A stretch of 64,000 nucleotides of DNA from Candidatus Gastranaerophilales bacterium (GCA_910587055.1 CAJUKY010000001.1:1-64000), one strand, 5' to 3'; numbered from the stretch's first letter, positions 17,962-27,314 are shown. The notes: generated by a model from the letters alone, not told the origin. Numbers and translations are program-made.

Positions 17962-18945
17962 ATGTTAATTTTCGGAATAGAAACAAGCTGTGATGAAACG
18001 GCAGCGGCAATTGTAAAAGACGGCAGAGAAGTAATTTCAAATGTTGTTGCTTCTCAGATTAAGACACATCAGGCATTTGGCGGCGTGGTGCCGGAGGTTG
18101 CGGCAAGAGAGCATCTTGATTCAATAAATGTCGTAATAGAAGAAACATTTGCACAGAGCGGGATTAAGCCTTCCGAAATTGACGCTTTTGCATCTACCGC
18201 TGGCCCCGGGCTTGTAGGGTGCCTTCTTGTAGGGTTAAATGCCGCAAAAACACTGTCGCTTGTGTACAACAAGCCTTATATCCCCGTAAATCACCTGAAT
18301 GCACACGTTTGCGCCAATTTTATTGATACGGATTTAAAACCACCTTTTACATGTCTTCTGGTATCGGGCGGACACACGCAGGTAATCAATGTTTCAGACT
18401 ACGGAAAACAGGAAATTGCGGCAAGCACAATAGATGATGCCACGGGAGAAGTTTATGATAAGGTTGCAAGATTGCTCGGATTGCCTTACCCGGGCGGAAT
18501 TCAGCTTGATAAACTTGCGCAAAGCGGCGACAAGAATGCTTTTAAACTGCCTGAGGCCAAAGTAGGCGATGATGAATTCAGCTTTTCGGGGCTGAAAACG
18601 GCTGTACTGCGCCTGACACAGAGTTTTAAGGATGCCAAGATACCGATAAATGATGTGTGCGCGAGTTTTCAAGAAACAATAACATCTACTTTAATTAAAA
18701 AAACAGTAAAAATTGCAAAGAAAAACGGGTCAAATACAATAGTTCTGGCGGGCGGAGTGGCTGCAAATTCAAGACTGCGGGAAAAATTATTTGAACTGCA
18801 GGAGCCGCAAAACGGCGGATTTAAAGTATTTGCACCTAAGATGAAATACTGCACGGATAATGCCGCAATGGTGGCATCCTGTGCGTTTTTTAACCCGATG
18901 AAGGTCAAAAATCCGCTTGAACTTGAAGTATTTTCAAGAGGATAA
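17962..18945 (+). CDS. tsaD: tRNA N6-adenosine threonylcarbamoyltransferase TsaD
   Basis: 327 residues. TsaD transfers the threonylcarbamoyl group to A37 of ANN-decoding tRNAs, acting with TsaB and TsaE in bacteria. ASKHA-fold signatures are clear: GIETSCDETAAAIV at the start, GGVVPEVAAREH, the metal-binding HLNAH (near 110), LLVSGGHTQ, DDATGEVYDKVARLLGLPYPGG, FSFSGLKTAV and LAGGVAANSRLR. The product is complete, though slightly shorter than the usual 335-340. No close ribosome site is seen apart from a CAGGGCAG about ten bases upstream. It stands alone downstream of the dapL terminator. Confidence 0.97.
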   Translation: MLIFGIETSCDETAAAIVKDGREVISNVVASQIKTHQAFGGVVPEVAAREHLDSINVVIEETFAQSGIKPSEIDAFASTAGPGLVGCLLVGLNAAKTLSLVYNKPYIPVNHLNAHVCANFIDTDLKPPFTCLLVSGGHTQVINVSDYGKQEIAASTIDDATGEVYDKVARLLGLPYPGGIQLDKLAQSGDKNAFKLPEAKVGDDEFSFSGLKTAVLRLTQSFKDAKIPINDVCASFQETITSTLIKKTVKIAKKNGSNTIVLAGGVAANSRLREKLFELQEPQNGGFKVFAPKMKYCTDNAAMVASCAFFNPMKVKNPLELEVFSRG

Positions 18946-18949
18946 ATTA

Positions 18950-19153
18950 TTAAGTAATATTGCTTTTATTGCGCTTTTTTAAGCCATCTTCATAATTTTT
19001 AACAGTATTGCTGACTGATTCTGCAAGAAAAATTGTAACTTCGTCAAGATTTTCCACTTCCGCCCAATCCATAAAAAGTTCCGATATTATCTTAATTTTA
19101 GCAAAGAATTCATCAAATTTTTTCGGACAGTGTTTTAGATTGTTATAAGACAT
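18950..19153 (-). CDS. small hypothetical protein
   Basis: 67 residues, not recognised. It is helical and charged, with no membrane segment (MSYNNLKHCPKKFDEFFAKI; then an acidic WAEVENLDEVTIFLAESVSN). A GGAG site eight bases before the ATG supports translation. It is convergent with tsaD, four bases away. A similar-sized helical hypothetical occurs at 45881-46084, but the two do not align convincingly. Confidence 0.6.
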   Translation of the reverse strand: MSYNNLKHCPKKFDEFFAKIKIISELFMDWAEVENLDEVTIFLAESVSNTVKNYEDGLKKRNKSNIT

Positions 19154-19211
19154 ACTTGCTCCGTTTAAATTATCTATTTAATTAACCATAAAACAGAAAT
19201 ACGAAAGTAAC

Positions 19212-19278
19212 TCGATATTAAATATCGAAAATTTGCAGGTTTAACTTTTAACAAGCCTTAATATTAAGGCTTACCTGC
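19212..19278. repeat. cluster of perfect palindromes
   Basis: TCGATAT-TAA-ATATCGA (19212-19228) is a perfect hairpin. Next to it GCAGGT (19235-19240) and ACCTGC (19273-19278) enclose the perfect 20-bp palindrome AAGCCTTAATATTAAGGCTT at 19253-19272. They sit about 60-130 bases upstream of the small gene that ends at 18950, so they could be operators or an mRNA leader. No gene is present in the surrounding 19154-19311. Confidence 0.6.
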
Positions 19279-19311
19279 ATTCATCTTAATTAACCAATTT
19301 AAAAATTAATT

Positions 19312-19459
19312 AAAAAGTCGTTATTTTCTTGTAATAAACTTGTTTTACAATAAAGGACCGTTAAAAATTCGCGTCGGCTGTTTAATTTTGAACTTCTTGG
19401 TTGAACTTTGACCGGGGGAATACCGCGTCCTGTTTGTAAAACAAGTTTATGGAGAGAAA
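19312..19459 (-). ncRNA. candidate rod-shaped RNA, possibly 6S-like
   Basis: A perfect 16-bp inverted repeat (TAAACTTGTTTTACAA at 19335-19350 and its complement at 19434-19449) closes a long hairpin. It continues inward through AGGAC/GTCCT (19354-19358/19427-19431) and CGCG/CGCG, and outward through ATTTTCT/AGAAAAT. On the minus strand TTGGAA (19492-19487), a 16-base spacer and TATCTT (19470-19465) would start an RNA close to the outer stem, ending near the T run at 19316-19312. That gives about 150 nt with its two ends paired and a weakly paired centre, the overall plan of 6S RNA. No conserved 6S sequence was recognised, so this rests on structure only. Confidence 0.4.
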
Positions 19460-19561
19460 ATGTAAAGATAATGTGAAGTAAATAAATTCCAAACCGCTAA
19501 AACATTTGATGCTGAAACCGCAAAGTAAGCTGCGGAGCTGTTCAACATAACAGGGAAGAAT

Positions 19562-20299
19562 CTACCCCTGTGCTTTTTCTCTTTCAAGGCGGCGCATCTG
19601 GCGGGCTTCCTGCGTTGTTCTTGCATCACGTTTGGGTCTTGAATAATTTTTCATCATAAGCCATAAAACTCCTTTGACAGGAATTGATAAAGCTATAAAA
19701 ATGAAAGAAAATACAATGTCGTAAATAACTTTATCACCGCTTAAAGTGGAAAGAGCCTCTATAATAAAGCCAAAATTTACAAGGTGAAACATCCCTAAGA
19801 TTGCCGTATAAAGTATTCCGCAGAAATGTATTGATAAAACCCCGATAAGAGAGGCATAGAGCATACTTTTAATTGAAAATTTATCGTAATACAGCACACG
19901 GCTTGCAAAAACTATCGCAAAGAAATACCCTAAAATGTAGCCGAAAAAGTAGCTTTTAATATACCCTAAACCGCCGCCCAGTGCAAAAACCGGCCACATA
20001 AAAAAGCCGATTAAAAGATATAAAATTATAACAAGAGAGCCGAATCTTGCCCCCAAAATTGCCGCAATAAAAAGAACGACGGGAATTTGAGGGATATACA
20101 TATAATTTTTTGTTCCAAACCCGAAAATCGTGTCATCTAAACCAAGAGGCCAGTAATGGGTAAGATTCAGCTGCGTAAAAGTAACCACAATTAAAAGCAA
20201 AAGACAAAGGCAGACAACAACAAGCGTGCCAAGGCTGAAGGGTGTTTTCTCGCCCTTATATATAATTTCTTCAAACTCGCCTTTTATTCTTTTGTTCAT
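19562..20299 (-). CDS. bioY: BioY-type biotin transporter substrate-binding subunit
   Basis: 245 residues with about six membrane segments. The BioY signature is recognisable: YIPQIPVVLFIAAILGARFGSL, then ILYLLIGFFMWPVFALGGGLGYI and the glycine-containing FGYILGYFFAIVFA. BioY captures biotin, alone or with the ECF energy module (EcfA/EcfT), which is not encoded here. The protein is longer than typical BioY (about 190) because of an N-terminal cytosolic extension and an Arg/Lys-rich tail after residue 215. It overlaps the upstream rimI-like gene by four bases (ATGA), so the two are co-translated. No biotin operator is evident. Confidence 0.8.
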   Translation of the reverse strand: MNKRIKGEFEEIIYKGEKTPFSLGTLVVVCLCLLLLIVVTFTQLNLTHYWPLGLDDTIFGFGTKNYMYIPQIPVVLFIAAILGARFGSLVIILYLLIGFFMWPVFALGGGLGYIKSYFFGYILGYFFAIVFASRVLYYDKFSIKSMLYASLIGVLSIHFCGILYTAILGMFHLVNFGFIIEALSTLSGDKVIYDIVFSFIFIALSIPVKGVLWLMMKNYSRPKRDARTTQEARQMRRLEREKAQG

Positions 20300-20805
20300 T
20301 TTAAAATTTCTTTTAAATATTCCTTGTTTTTATCAAAAAGCGCTTTATAGCTTTCATTAAAAATATTCTCAGTCCACATTATTATCGCATCTTCGTTATT
20401 GTCCTGATAATATTTTTTCCTTACCCCTAAAGATTTAAAACCGAATTTTTCATAAATCCGTTTTGCTTTTTCATTTGATACACGCACTTCTAAGGTAATA
20501 TATTTTATTTTTTTTGCATAGCACCTTTCAATGGCGTTAACAATTAAAAAATGCCCCGCTCCTTGATGCTGATATTCAGGATTTACGGCAAAATTTGTGA
20601 TATGCGTTTCATCAATAATATTCCACATGCCAAGATAGCCTATGCATTTTCCGCTATCATTTACCGCACAGAGATATTCCGAAATCTGATTATCAATTTC
20701 ATTCACGAAAGAATCTCTTGCCCAGTGGTGTTCACCGTAGCATTTTTCTTCTATCTCCATCACATCATCAAGATGCGCCAATTGCATTCTTTCAATTTTA
20801 AGCAT
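20296..20805 (-). CDS. rimI: GNAT acetyltransferase, RimI-like (S18 N-alpha-acetyltransferase)
   Basis: 169 residues. The GNAT core is complete: MQLAHLDDVMEIEEKCYG at the N-terminus, THITNFAVNPEYQHQGAGHFL (beta-4 and the acetyl-CoA pyrophosphate loop Q-x-x-G-x-G/A), then TLEVRVSNEKAKRIYEKFGF and VRKKYYQDNNEDAIIMW, which is the RimI-type ending. RimI acetylates the N-terminus of ribosomal protein S18. A C-terminal extension of about 20 residues is unusual. It is the first gene of a two-gene unit with bioY. TsaD lies only 1.4 kb away, and a tsaD/rimI neighbourhood is common in bacteria. Confidence 0.85.
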   Translation of the reverse strand: MLKIERMQLAHLDDVMEIEEKCYGEHHWARDSFVNEIDNQISEYLCAVNDSGKCIGYLGMWNIIDETHITNFAVNPEYQHQGAGHFLIVNAIERCYAKKIKYITLEVRVSNEKAKRIYEKFGFKSLGVRKKYYQDNNEDAIIMWTENIFNESYKALFDKNKEYLKEILK

Positions 20806-20865
20806 AGCAAAATATTAGCACACAAACACTAATTTTAAAAAGGGTTTAATAAACTTCGTTAAATT

Positions 20866-21318
20866 TTAAACCTGTGCGCTGATATAAAAAGGAGTATGCT
20901 CTACGGATAAATTTTTATTATCCAGAATTCCTCTGTTTAATTGCGAATAAGATGCATCTTTTGAATTAAAACATTTTTTCAAAAATTCATAGGCAACTTT
21001 AGGATCGCATTTTTCTCCGCATGTAAATAAATCTACAGCCGCATAGCCTAATTCAGGCCATGTATGAATTGCAAGGTGGCTTTCCGAGATTATAACAACT
21101 CCTGAAACTCCATGCGGATTAAAAAGATGAAAACATTTTTGAACCACTGTTGCTCCGCATTCAAGAGCTGCATCAAGCATATATTTTTCAACAAGGGTAG
21201 GGTTATTTAAAATGTTGGGGTCACATTCAAAAAATTCGGCCAGTACGTGGCGTCCTAAGTATTTGGAATGATTTAATTTAAAATCTTCGGTTAGTCCTAA
21301 GGGTACGGTTATCGCCAA
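20866..21318 (-). CDS. speD: S-adenosylmethionine decarboxylase proenzyme
   Basis: 150 residues. It makes decarboxylated SAM, the aminopropyl donor for spermidine. The bacterial class 1B proenzyme cuts itself between Glu and Ser to form a pyruvoyl group; here the site is SESHLAIHTWPE with Ser80 as the predicted pyruvoyl residue. His85 and a cysteine in LFTCGEKCDP are the conserved helpers. GRHVLAEFFECDP at the start is also typical. AGGAGG lies seven bases before the ATG. No speE is adjacent. It appears monocistronic. Confidence 0.95.
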   Translation of the reverse strand: MAITVPLGLTEDFKLNHSKYLGRHVLAEFFECDPNILNNPTLVEKYMLDAALECGATVVQKCFHLFNPHGVSGVVIISESHLAIHTWPELGYAAVDLFTCGEKCDPKVAYEFLKKCFNSKDASYSQLNRGILDNKNLSVEHTPFYISAQV

Positions 21319-21497
21319 TTCATAGTCCTCCTAAAAGTTTGTTCTTTTTTACATCTGTTTTTAAGACATTATACACTATATGCAAAAAACATGTACATGT
21401 CAAAAATTGCTAATATTGTTTTAATATTAATTAATATTTTTTAAAATTGCCCATATTTACTGCCCCTTTTAAAAAGTTTTTGTTATAGAATTCTTTT

Positions 21498-22238
21498 ATG
21501 AATAAAATTTTTGTTATTGATGATGATATTGCGATTCTGGAACTTGTAAAAATAAATCTTGAATTAGCCGGATATACCGTAAAAACATCTAATGACCCCG
21601 TCAAAGGGTTTCAAATGATAAAACAGGAGATGCCGGATTTAATAATTCTTGATGTTATGATGCCTGATGTTGACGGGTATTCTTTAGCCTTAAAAATAAG
21701 ACAGCAGGATACCACCAAAAATATCCCGATTATTATGCTTACAGCACTTGGCGAATTAAATGATAAACTTAAGGGATTTAATTCGGGGGTAGATGATTAT
21801 TTAACAAAACCGTTTGAAATTGAAGAATTAAAAGCAAGAGTTTTAGCTCTTTTAAACAGAAGCGGCAAGCAGATAGAATCTTTAAGATATAAAGAGATTT
21901 TAAGCATCGGGGATATAACTTTAATCCCTGAAAGCTATACCGTTAAAATTTTAGATAAAGAAACAAAACTTACCCCCATTGAATTTGATATACTAAACTG
22001 CCTTATGCAGCATAATAATTCAATGGTATCTTCCAAGGCATTATTAAAAGAAGTGTGGGGATATAACGATAACGATGACGGAGATACAATCAGGGTGCAC
22101 ATTAGACACCTGAGGTCAAAACTTGATAAAATTTCAACAGAAAAAAATAAATACATTGAAACAATATACGGCGGCGGATACAGATTAATCCCCGAGGGAA
22201 TTAAAATGAAATCCGGTAAACAAAATAAAGAAAAATAA
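21498..22238 (+). CDS. OmpR/PhoB-family response regulator
   Basis: 246 residues. The receiver domain (1-120) has the acidic pocket DDD at 8-10, phospho-acceptor D52 (LIILDVMMPDVDGY), a conserved T/A switch (MLTALGE) and K in YLTKPF. The winged-helix effector (about 135-235) ends RVHIRHLRSKLD and IYGGGYRLIPEG. It therefore binds DNA as a dimer after phosphorylation. No histidine kinase is adjacent; the following gene is an S41 protease. No Shine-Dalgarno precedes the ATG, and TATAGA at 21484-21489 would place the mRNA start at or near the ATG. Confidence 0.95.
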   Translation: MNKIFVIDDDIAILELVKINLELAGYTVKTSNDPVKGFQMIKQEMPDLIILDVMMPDVDGYSLALKIRQQDTTKNIPIIMLTALGELNDKLKGFNSGVDDYLTKPFEIEELKARVLALLNRSGKQIESLRYKEILSIGDITLIPESYTVKILDKETKLTPIEFDILNCLMQHNNSMVSSKALLKEVWGYNDNDDGDTIRVHIRHLRSKLDKISTEKNKYIETIYGGGYRLIPEGIKMKSGKQNKEK

Positions 22239-22240
22239 AA

Positions 22241-23518
22241 ATGAAAAATATAGAAAAAAACCGCTTGAAACAAATAATTTTAAGTTTATTCAGCATGCTG
22301 ATTTTATTTTTTATCTGCAATTTTTTGCATATAAAAAATTCTGAAAACTACAGCTATACACCGCTTTTAAAAAATCTTGAAAAACAGGAAACAGCACTTG
22401 AGCCTGAAGAATTATTTAATGAAACCTGGCATTTGATAAAATCAAGCTACTGGGATAATGAGCTGAACGAGCAAAACTGGACACGGTGGAAAAAACATTA
22501 CGCACATAAAATAAAAACCGAAGAAGATGCTTACGTTGCAATAAACACAATGCTTGCAAGCTTAAATGACCCATATTCAAGGTTTTTAAGCAAGAGTGAG
22601 TTTGAAGAACAAAATACAACAATTGATTCAAAAATATACGGCATCGGGGTAAATATCATATCAACATCCGGAAAAATTTATATTATGAGCGTTATAAAAG
22701 GCGCCCCTGCGGATATCGGCGGACTTAAAGCAGGGGATATGATATTAAAAATCAACGGAAATGACATTAAGGGAGGCAGCATTTTTCAAGCGGCAAATTA
22801 TATTAAAGGCAGCCTGAATTCTCTTGTTGAATTGGAAATTTTAAGAGGAAATAAAAAGCTTGTTAAAAAAATCAAGCGTGCAGAAATTAAGATAAAAACC
22901 GTAGAATCCGATATTCTGGATAAAAAAATAGGCTATATAAGAATTACAAGCTTCATAAGTTCAAATACCCCCGTTGAATTTATCGACGCGCTTAATAAAT
23001 TAAAAGACACAGAGGCTCTTATTCTTGATTTAAGAGGAAACACGGGCGGGCTCTTTCAAAATGCCGTGTTTGTTGCAAATATGTTTTTAAATAAAGGGGA
23101 TATTGTGCGCGTAATAGGAAGAAGCGGCAAGGGAAACGCATATACGGCAGAAAATAAAGAATATATTTATGATAAACCGCTTGTTGTACTTGTGGACGGA
23201 GAATCGGCAAGCGCCAGCGAAATTGTTTCATCTGCGCTTAAGGATAATAACAGGGCGACAATTGTAGGAACAAAAACCTACGGCAAAGGCGTTGTGCAGA
23301 AAATTTATTCAATGCCGAATAATACAGGGTTGAATTTAACAATAGCAAGATATTTAACCCCGAACGGCAATGATATTAACAAAAAAGGAATTGAACCGAA
23401 TTATTTTGTTGAAATTACAAGGGATGATTTTGAAAAAAATAATGATTCACAGTTAAATTTTGCAAAAAATATCCTTCAAAATGAACTTAAGCATTCAAAA
23501 ATTGCCGCAGAAAGATAA
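22241..23518 (+). CDS. ctpA: carboxyl-terminal processing protease, S41 family
   Basis: 425 residues. An N-terminal membrane anchor (about 10-28, IILSLFSMLILFFICNFLHI) places the enzyme in the periplasm. A PDZ domain (about 125-215, GIGVNIISTSG to VELEILRGNK) recruits substrate C-termini. The S41 catalytic domain carries ILDLRGNTGG, the nucleophile Ser in DGESASASEIV and the general-base Lys in TYGKGVVQ. Such proteases trim or degrade envelope proteins (D1 in cyanobacteria, PBP3/lipoproteins in other bacteria). It starts two bases after the response-regulator stop and has no ribosome site of its own, so translation is probably coupled. Confidence 0.93.
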   Translation: MKNIEKNRLKQIILSLFSMLILFFICNFLHIKNSENYSYTPLLKNLEKQETALEPEELFNETWHLIKSSYWDNELNEQNWTRWKKHYAHKIKTEEDAYVAINTMLASLNDPYSRFLSKSEFEEQNTTIDSKIYGIGVNIISTSGKIYIMSVIKGAPADIGGLKAGDMILKINGNDIKGGSIFQAANYIKGSLNSLVELEILRGNKKLVKKIKRAEIKIKTVESDILDKKIGYIRITSFISSNTPVEFIDALNKLKDTEALILDLRGNTGGLFQNAVFVANMFLNKGDIVRVIGRSGKGNAYTAENKEYIYDKPLVVLVDGESASASEIVSSALKDNNRATIVGTKTYGKGVVQKIYSMPNNTGLNLTIARYLTPNGNDINKKGIEPNYFVEITRDDFEKNNDSQLNFAKNILQNELKHSKIAAER

Positions 23519-23574
23519 CTTTAACGGCAATTCGGCTTGCAATTCAATTCATCCTGTAATTTAACAAATAAAAA

Positions 23575-24777
23575 TTATTCTTTCTCCTCTTCTTTCACTG
23601 TACCGATTTTAAGGGTACCGAATCCGAATTTTTTCTCAATATTATCCCAGGCTTTTGAAAGCTTTTTTGATTTTTCTTTTTCTTCTGCCGTAAAAAGCCC
23701 CAGCTGGGTTTCTTTTTTCGGTTCAATTTTAGATAAGATAACGCCCGATGAACGGTAAACAATTCCCTGCATATAAATTTCATCAAAAAGTTCATACATC
23801 TTTTGATTTATTTCAAATTCGCTGTTAAAGGGCTCATCCAGAGATGCCTTGTTTGTAAAAATCCTGAAATCTTTTGTTCTTAGCATAACGGTTATCATCT
23901 GCGAAGTTAAATTATGACTTCTTAATTTGGCGCAAACTTCATGAAGGTGATGATTGAGCGCATTTTTAATAACACTTTTGTCGGTTGTAAAATCTCTGAA
24001 TGAAAGGGTTTTTGAAATGCTTTTAGGAAGCGAATTTTCATAATTAACAGGATTAACGGAATTTCCCGAAAGCTCTTCTTTTAAATCAAGCCCTATTTTG
24101 CCAAAATTCCTTTTTAGAAAATCATAAGGAAGTTCCGTATAATCAAATGCCGTTCTTATATTGTGGCGGCGGAGCGTTTTATCAAGATTTCGTCCGATAC
24201 CCCATATTTCATTCACAGGGGTGCTTTTCAATATTTCAATTCTGTTTTCTTCATTAATTTCAAATACGCCTGATTCATCCGTGTGTTTTCTTATTTTTGA
24301 TTTTGCAATTTCAGAAGCCAGTTTTGAAAGAGTTTTTGCAGGCGAAAGCCCGATAGAAACATCAATTCCTATCTCACTTTTAATATCCCGCCTTATTTTT
24401 TTCGCTATTTCAAAATAGGAAATTTTATGCACCCTTTCGCAGCCCGTTATATCAAGAAAGGCTTCATCAATAGAATATACTTCAACATTCGGAGTAAAAT
24501 CAAAAAGTTTTTGCATAATTTTTTTGGAAATTGCCCTGTATTTCGGAAGACTGCCCGAAAGATAAATGGCATTCGGGAATTTTTTCTTTGCAATAAAATA
24601 GGGCATACCCATTGATATACCAAGGTCTTTAGCAGGATTTGAGCGTGCAACTACACAGCCGTCATTATTACCGAGAACACAAACCGGCTTTCCCTTTAAA
24701 GACGGGTCATACAGTTCTTCGCAGCTTACGAAAAAATTATTACAATCTACAAGTACGATTTGTGATTTAGATGGCAT
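23575..24777 (-). CDS. Y-family translesion DNA polymerase (UmuC-like)
   Basis: 400 residues. The polymerase palm and fingers are present: VLVDCNNFFVSCEELYDP at the start (catalytic Asp), then CVVARSNPAKDLGISMGMPYF and the second catalytic pair in YSIDEAFLDITG. An HhH segment (EIWGIGRNLDKTLRRHNI) and the little-finger domain follow. The NNFF/DGCVVARS pattern fits UmuC rather than DinB (which has D-x-D-x-F-F-A-S-V), although the product is about 20 residues short of E. coli UmuC. No umuD is adjacent. TATAAT with a CGGACA -35 lies upstream; no recognisable LexA box is seen. Confidence 0.9.
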   Translation of the reverse strand: MPSKSQIVLVDCNNFFVSCEELYDPSLKGKPVCVLGNNDGCVVARSNPAKDLGISMGMPYFIAKKKFPNAIYLSGSLPKYRAISKKIMQKLFDFTPNVEVYSIDEAFLDITGCERVHKISYFEIAKKIRRDIKSEIGIDVSIGLSPAKTLSKLASEIAKSKIRKHTDESGVFEINEENRIEILKSTPVNEIWGIGRNLDKTLRRHNIRTAFDYTELPYDFLKRNFGKIGLDLKEELSGNSVNPVNYENSLPKSISKTLSFRDFTTDKSVIKNALNHHLHEVCAKLRSHNLTSQMITVMLRTKDFRIFTNKASLDEPFNSEFEINQKMYELFDEIYMQGIVYRSSGVILSKIEPKKETQLGLFTAEEKEKSKKLSKAWDNIEKKFGFGTLKIGTVKEEEKE

Positions 24778-24836
24778 AATACCGTATTATACCACATTTT
24801 GGATGATTGTCCGTAATAAATTTCCGTTTTAAAACG

Positions 24837-27314
24837 CTACTGCCTGAAACTTAAGCCTTCAAATGATTTTTCAAGCCCCTGCTTAATTTTTGAAATTTCA
24901 GATTCAATAATTTCATCGGTCAGCGTTTTATTTTCATCATGAAGGGTAATCCTGTAGGCTATGCTTCTTTTGCCTTCTTCAATATTTTTTCCTTCATAAA
25001 TATCAAAGATTTTAGCACCTTTGAAAATATTTTTGTCGCTGAATTTTTTCACGGTTTTTAAAATGTCGCTGTTTGAAATTTTCTTATCCGCAATAAAGGC
25101 GATATCCCTCATAATGGGTGTAGTTTGAGGGAGTTTTTTATATTTAACAACGCCGCCTGTTTGAACAGCTTCTAAAATTGTTTCCAAATCAAGTTCAAAC
25201 ACAAATAAATCCTGATTTAATTTCATTTTATCAGCTAAGATAGGATGAAGTTTTCCAAAATAGCCGACATTTACCGGATTCTTACCGAGAAGCTCAACCG
25301 TTGCGGTTTGATAAGGATGCATAAATTTAAAGTTTTCAGGATTTTTCAAGTTTGAATAAACAATCCTTTTTTCAATTCCTAAAATATCAAATAAATTTTC
25401 TATAACGCCTTTTAGGGTATAAAAATCGGGCGCATCTTTTTTATTCCACATTTCATTATTAATATTTCCAAAGATACAGCCTGAAATTTTTCTTTTTTCT
25501 TCAACGCCTGAATAATCTTCCGTTGATTTTTCTTTAATATTAAAGGTTTTGCCGATTTCATAAAGTCTGAAATTTTTGTTTCCCATATCAAAGTTTAATT
25601 TTATAACATTTAATAAATTCGGCATCATCTGCTGGCGAAGCGCAGCAGCATCTTCGCTCTGCGGGTTTTTCACAATTAAAGCTGTTTCTTTATTGAGCTC
25701 CGTCATATACTCTTTATAAAGATTATCACCTACAAGAGATGTGGTTACAATTTCATCAAACCCTGAATTTAAAAACATTTCATTGATTTGCTTTAAAATT
25801 CTCTGTTCAGGGGTAATTGTTGCACCTTCTTTGATATTCATTAAAGTAGGCGGAATATTATCATAACCTGAAATCCTTGCCACTTCTTCAATTAAATCAA
25901 TTTCGCGGTAAACATCATTTGTCCTGTAGCTCGGCACTTTAAATTTTGCTGCAATCTCATTTTTCCCTAAAAGTTCAAAACCTAAATTTTGAAGGATTTC
26001 AACACATTTTGCCTGTTCTATTTCAATCCCTAAAATTCTTTTAATTTCTGAACCTCTCAAGGTAATTTCTATGTCATCTTTTTTATTTTTGCCGCACTCG
26101 GTCATACCTTCAAATTTTGCATCCGCATATTTTATTAAAAGGTTAACGGCCTGCATTAAACCCATTTGAACAAGCTCAATATCCACGCCTCTTTCAAATC
26201 TCGCACTTGCTTCAGAGCGGTACCCGACAGAGCGGGCGGATTTTCTGTTTGTATGAGATGTAAAAAATGCAGCTTCAAGTGCAATATTTTTTGTATTATC
26301 ATCAATTTCGGAATTATTTCCGCCAAAAACCCCGGCAAGACAAACGGGTTCTTTTTCCGTTGCAATTACTACGGTTTCATTTGTTAAATTTCTTTCAACT
26401 TCATCAATCGTGGTAAGCTTTTCACCTTCTTTTGCATAGCGTACGCAAAGGTAATTATCAAGTTTATCAAAATCAAAAGCATGCAGCGGGGTGCCAAATT
26501 CAAGCATAACGTAATTTGTAATATCAACAACATTATTAATCGGGCGCATACCGCAGGCTGTTACTCTTCTTTGAATAAATTCGGGCGCAGGTTTAATATT
26601 AATATTCTTTAAAAGTGCTATAGAATAATATTTACAGGCTTCTTCATCTTTTATTTCCACTTTAAATTTATCGGTCGAAGTGTCTTTTGTGGCACTCAGC
26701 GGTGAAAATTTTAATTTTTTGTTAAACAACGCCGATAATTCCCTTGCAACACCGATTACAGACATCTGATCGCCTCTGTTTGCAGTGGGCGCAAGGTGGA
26801 AAACCGTTTCATCATTTAAATTTAAAACTTTTTCAAGAGGTTCACCAAGCTTAACTTCACCGAGGGCAAGAGCGGGATTATTCAAAATTAAAATACCGTC
26901 TTCTTTTTGCATACCCTCCAGACCGAGCTCATCCTGAGAGCACAACATACCTTGAGATTCAACCCCGCGTATCACGGCAGGAGTTAATTCAAACAGTTCG
27001 CCCGTTTTTCTTGAAAAAACTTTTGAACCGACACTTGCGTAAGGAATAATCTGCCCCTCTTTAATATTTTGGGCACCGCATACAACGGTTTTTTCGGCAC
27101 TGCCCGTATCAACCGTTACAAGGTGCAATTTATCGGCATTAGGGTGGTTATCAATTTTTTTAATTAATGCAGTGATTATATTTGTAAATTTTTGTTTTCT
27201 TGTTTCAATTTCTTCAACCTCTAAGCCGCTCATAGTAAGTTTATGGGCGATTAATTCAGGCTCAATACCTTCTAAATCAACATATTCGTTTAACCACTCA
27301 AGTGAAACCTGCAT
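24837..27314 (-). CDS. pheT: phenylalanyl-tRNA synthetase beta subunit
   Basis: 825 residues, full length. Domains in order: the N-terminal core (MQVSLEWLNEYVDL), an EMAPII-like tRNA-binding OB fold (about 40-155, NHPNADKLHLVTVDTG), the B3/B4 editing module (about 210-385, including RRVTACGMRPINNVVDITNYVM and GVFGGNNSEID), B5 (about 405-475), the catalytic-like core (EEVARISGYDNIPPT and on) and the FDX-ACB anticodon-binding domain (about 730-825, PIMRDIAFIADKKISN). Together with PheS, encoded elsewhere, it charges tRNA-Phe. A GAAGGA site precedes the ATG. Confidence 0.98.
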   Translation of the reverse strand: MQVSLEWLNEYVDLEGIEPELIAHKLTMSGLEVEEIETRKQKFTNIITALIKKIDNHPNADKLHLVTVDTGSAEKTVVCGAQNIKEGQIIPYASVGSKVFSRKTGELFELTPAVIRGVESQGMLCSQDELGLEGMQKEDGILILNNPALALGEVKLGEPLEKVLNLNDETVFHLAPTANRGDQMSVIGVARELSALFNKKLKFSPLSATKDTSTDKFKVEIKDEEACKYYSIALLKNINIKPAPEFIQRRVTACGMRPINNVVDITNYVMLEFGTPLHAFDFDKLDNYLCVRYAKEGEKLTTIDEVERNLTNETVVIATEKEPVCLAGVFGGNNSEIDDNTKNIALEAAFFTSHTNRKSARSVGYRSEASARFERGVDIELVQMGLMQAVNLLIKYADAKFEGMTECGKNKKDDIEITLRGSEIKRILGIEIEQAKCVEILQNLGFELLGKNEIAAKFKVPSYRTNDVYREIDLIEEVARISGYDNIPPTLMNIKEGATITPEQRILKQINEMFLNSGFDEIVTTSLVGDNLYKEYMTELNKETALIVKNPQSEDAAALRQQMMPNLLNVIKLNFDMGNKNFRLYEIGKTFNIKEKSTEDYSGVEEKRKISGCIFGNINNEMWNKKDAPDFYTLKGVIENLFDILGIEKRIVYSNLKNPENFKFMHPYQTATVELLGKNPVNVGYFGKLHPILADKMKLNQDLFVFELDLETILEAVQTGGVVKYKKLPQTTPIMRDIAFIADKKISNSDILKTVKKFSDKNIFKGAKIFDIYEGKNIEEGKRSIAYRITLHDENKTLTDEIIESEISKIKQGLEKSFEGLSFRQ

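Noticed and set aside
19447..19629. 60-codon minus-strand frame
   Set aside because: It overlaps the end of bioY and the structured RNA region and has no ribosome site or recognisable protein pattern.
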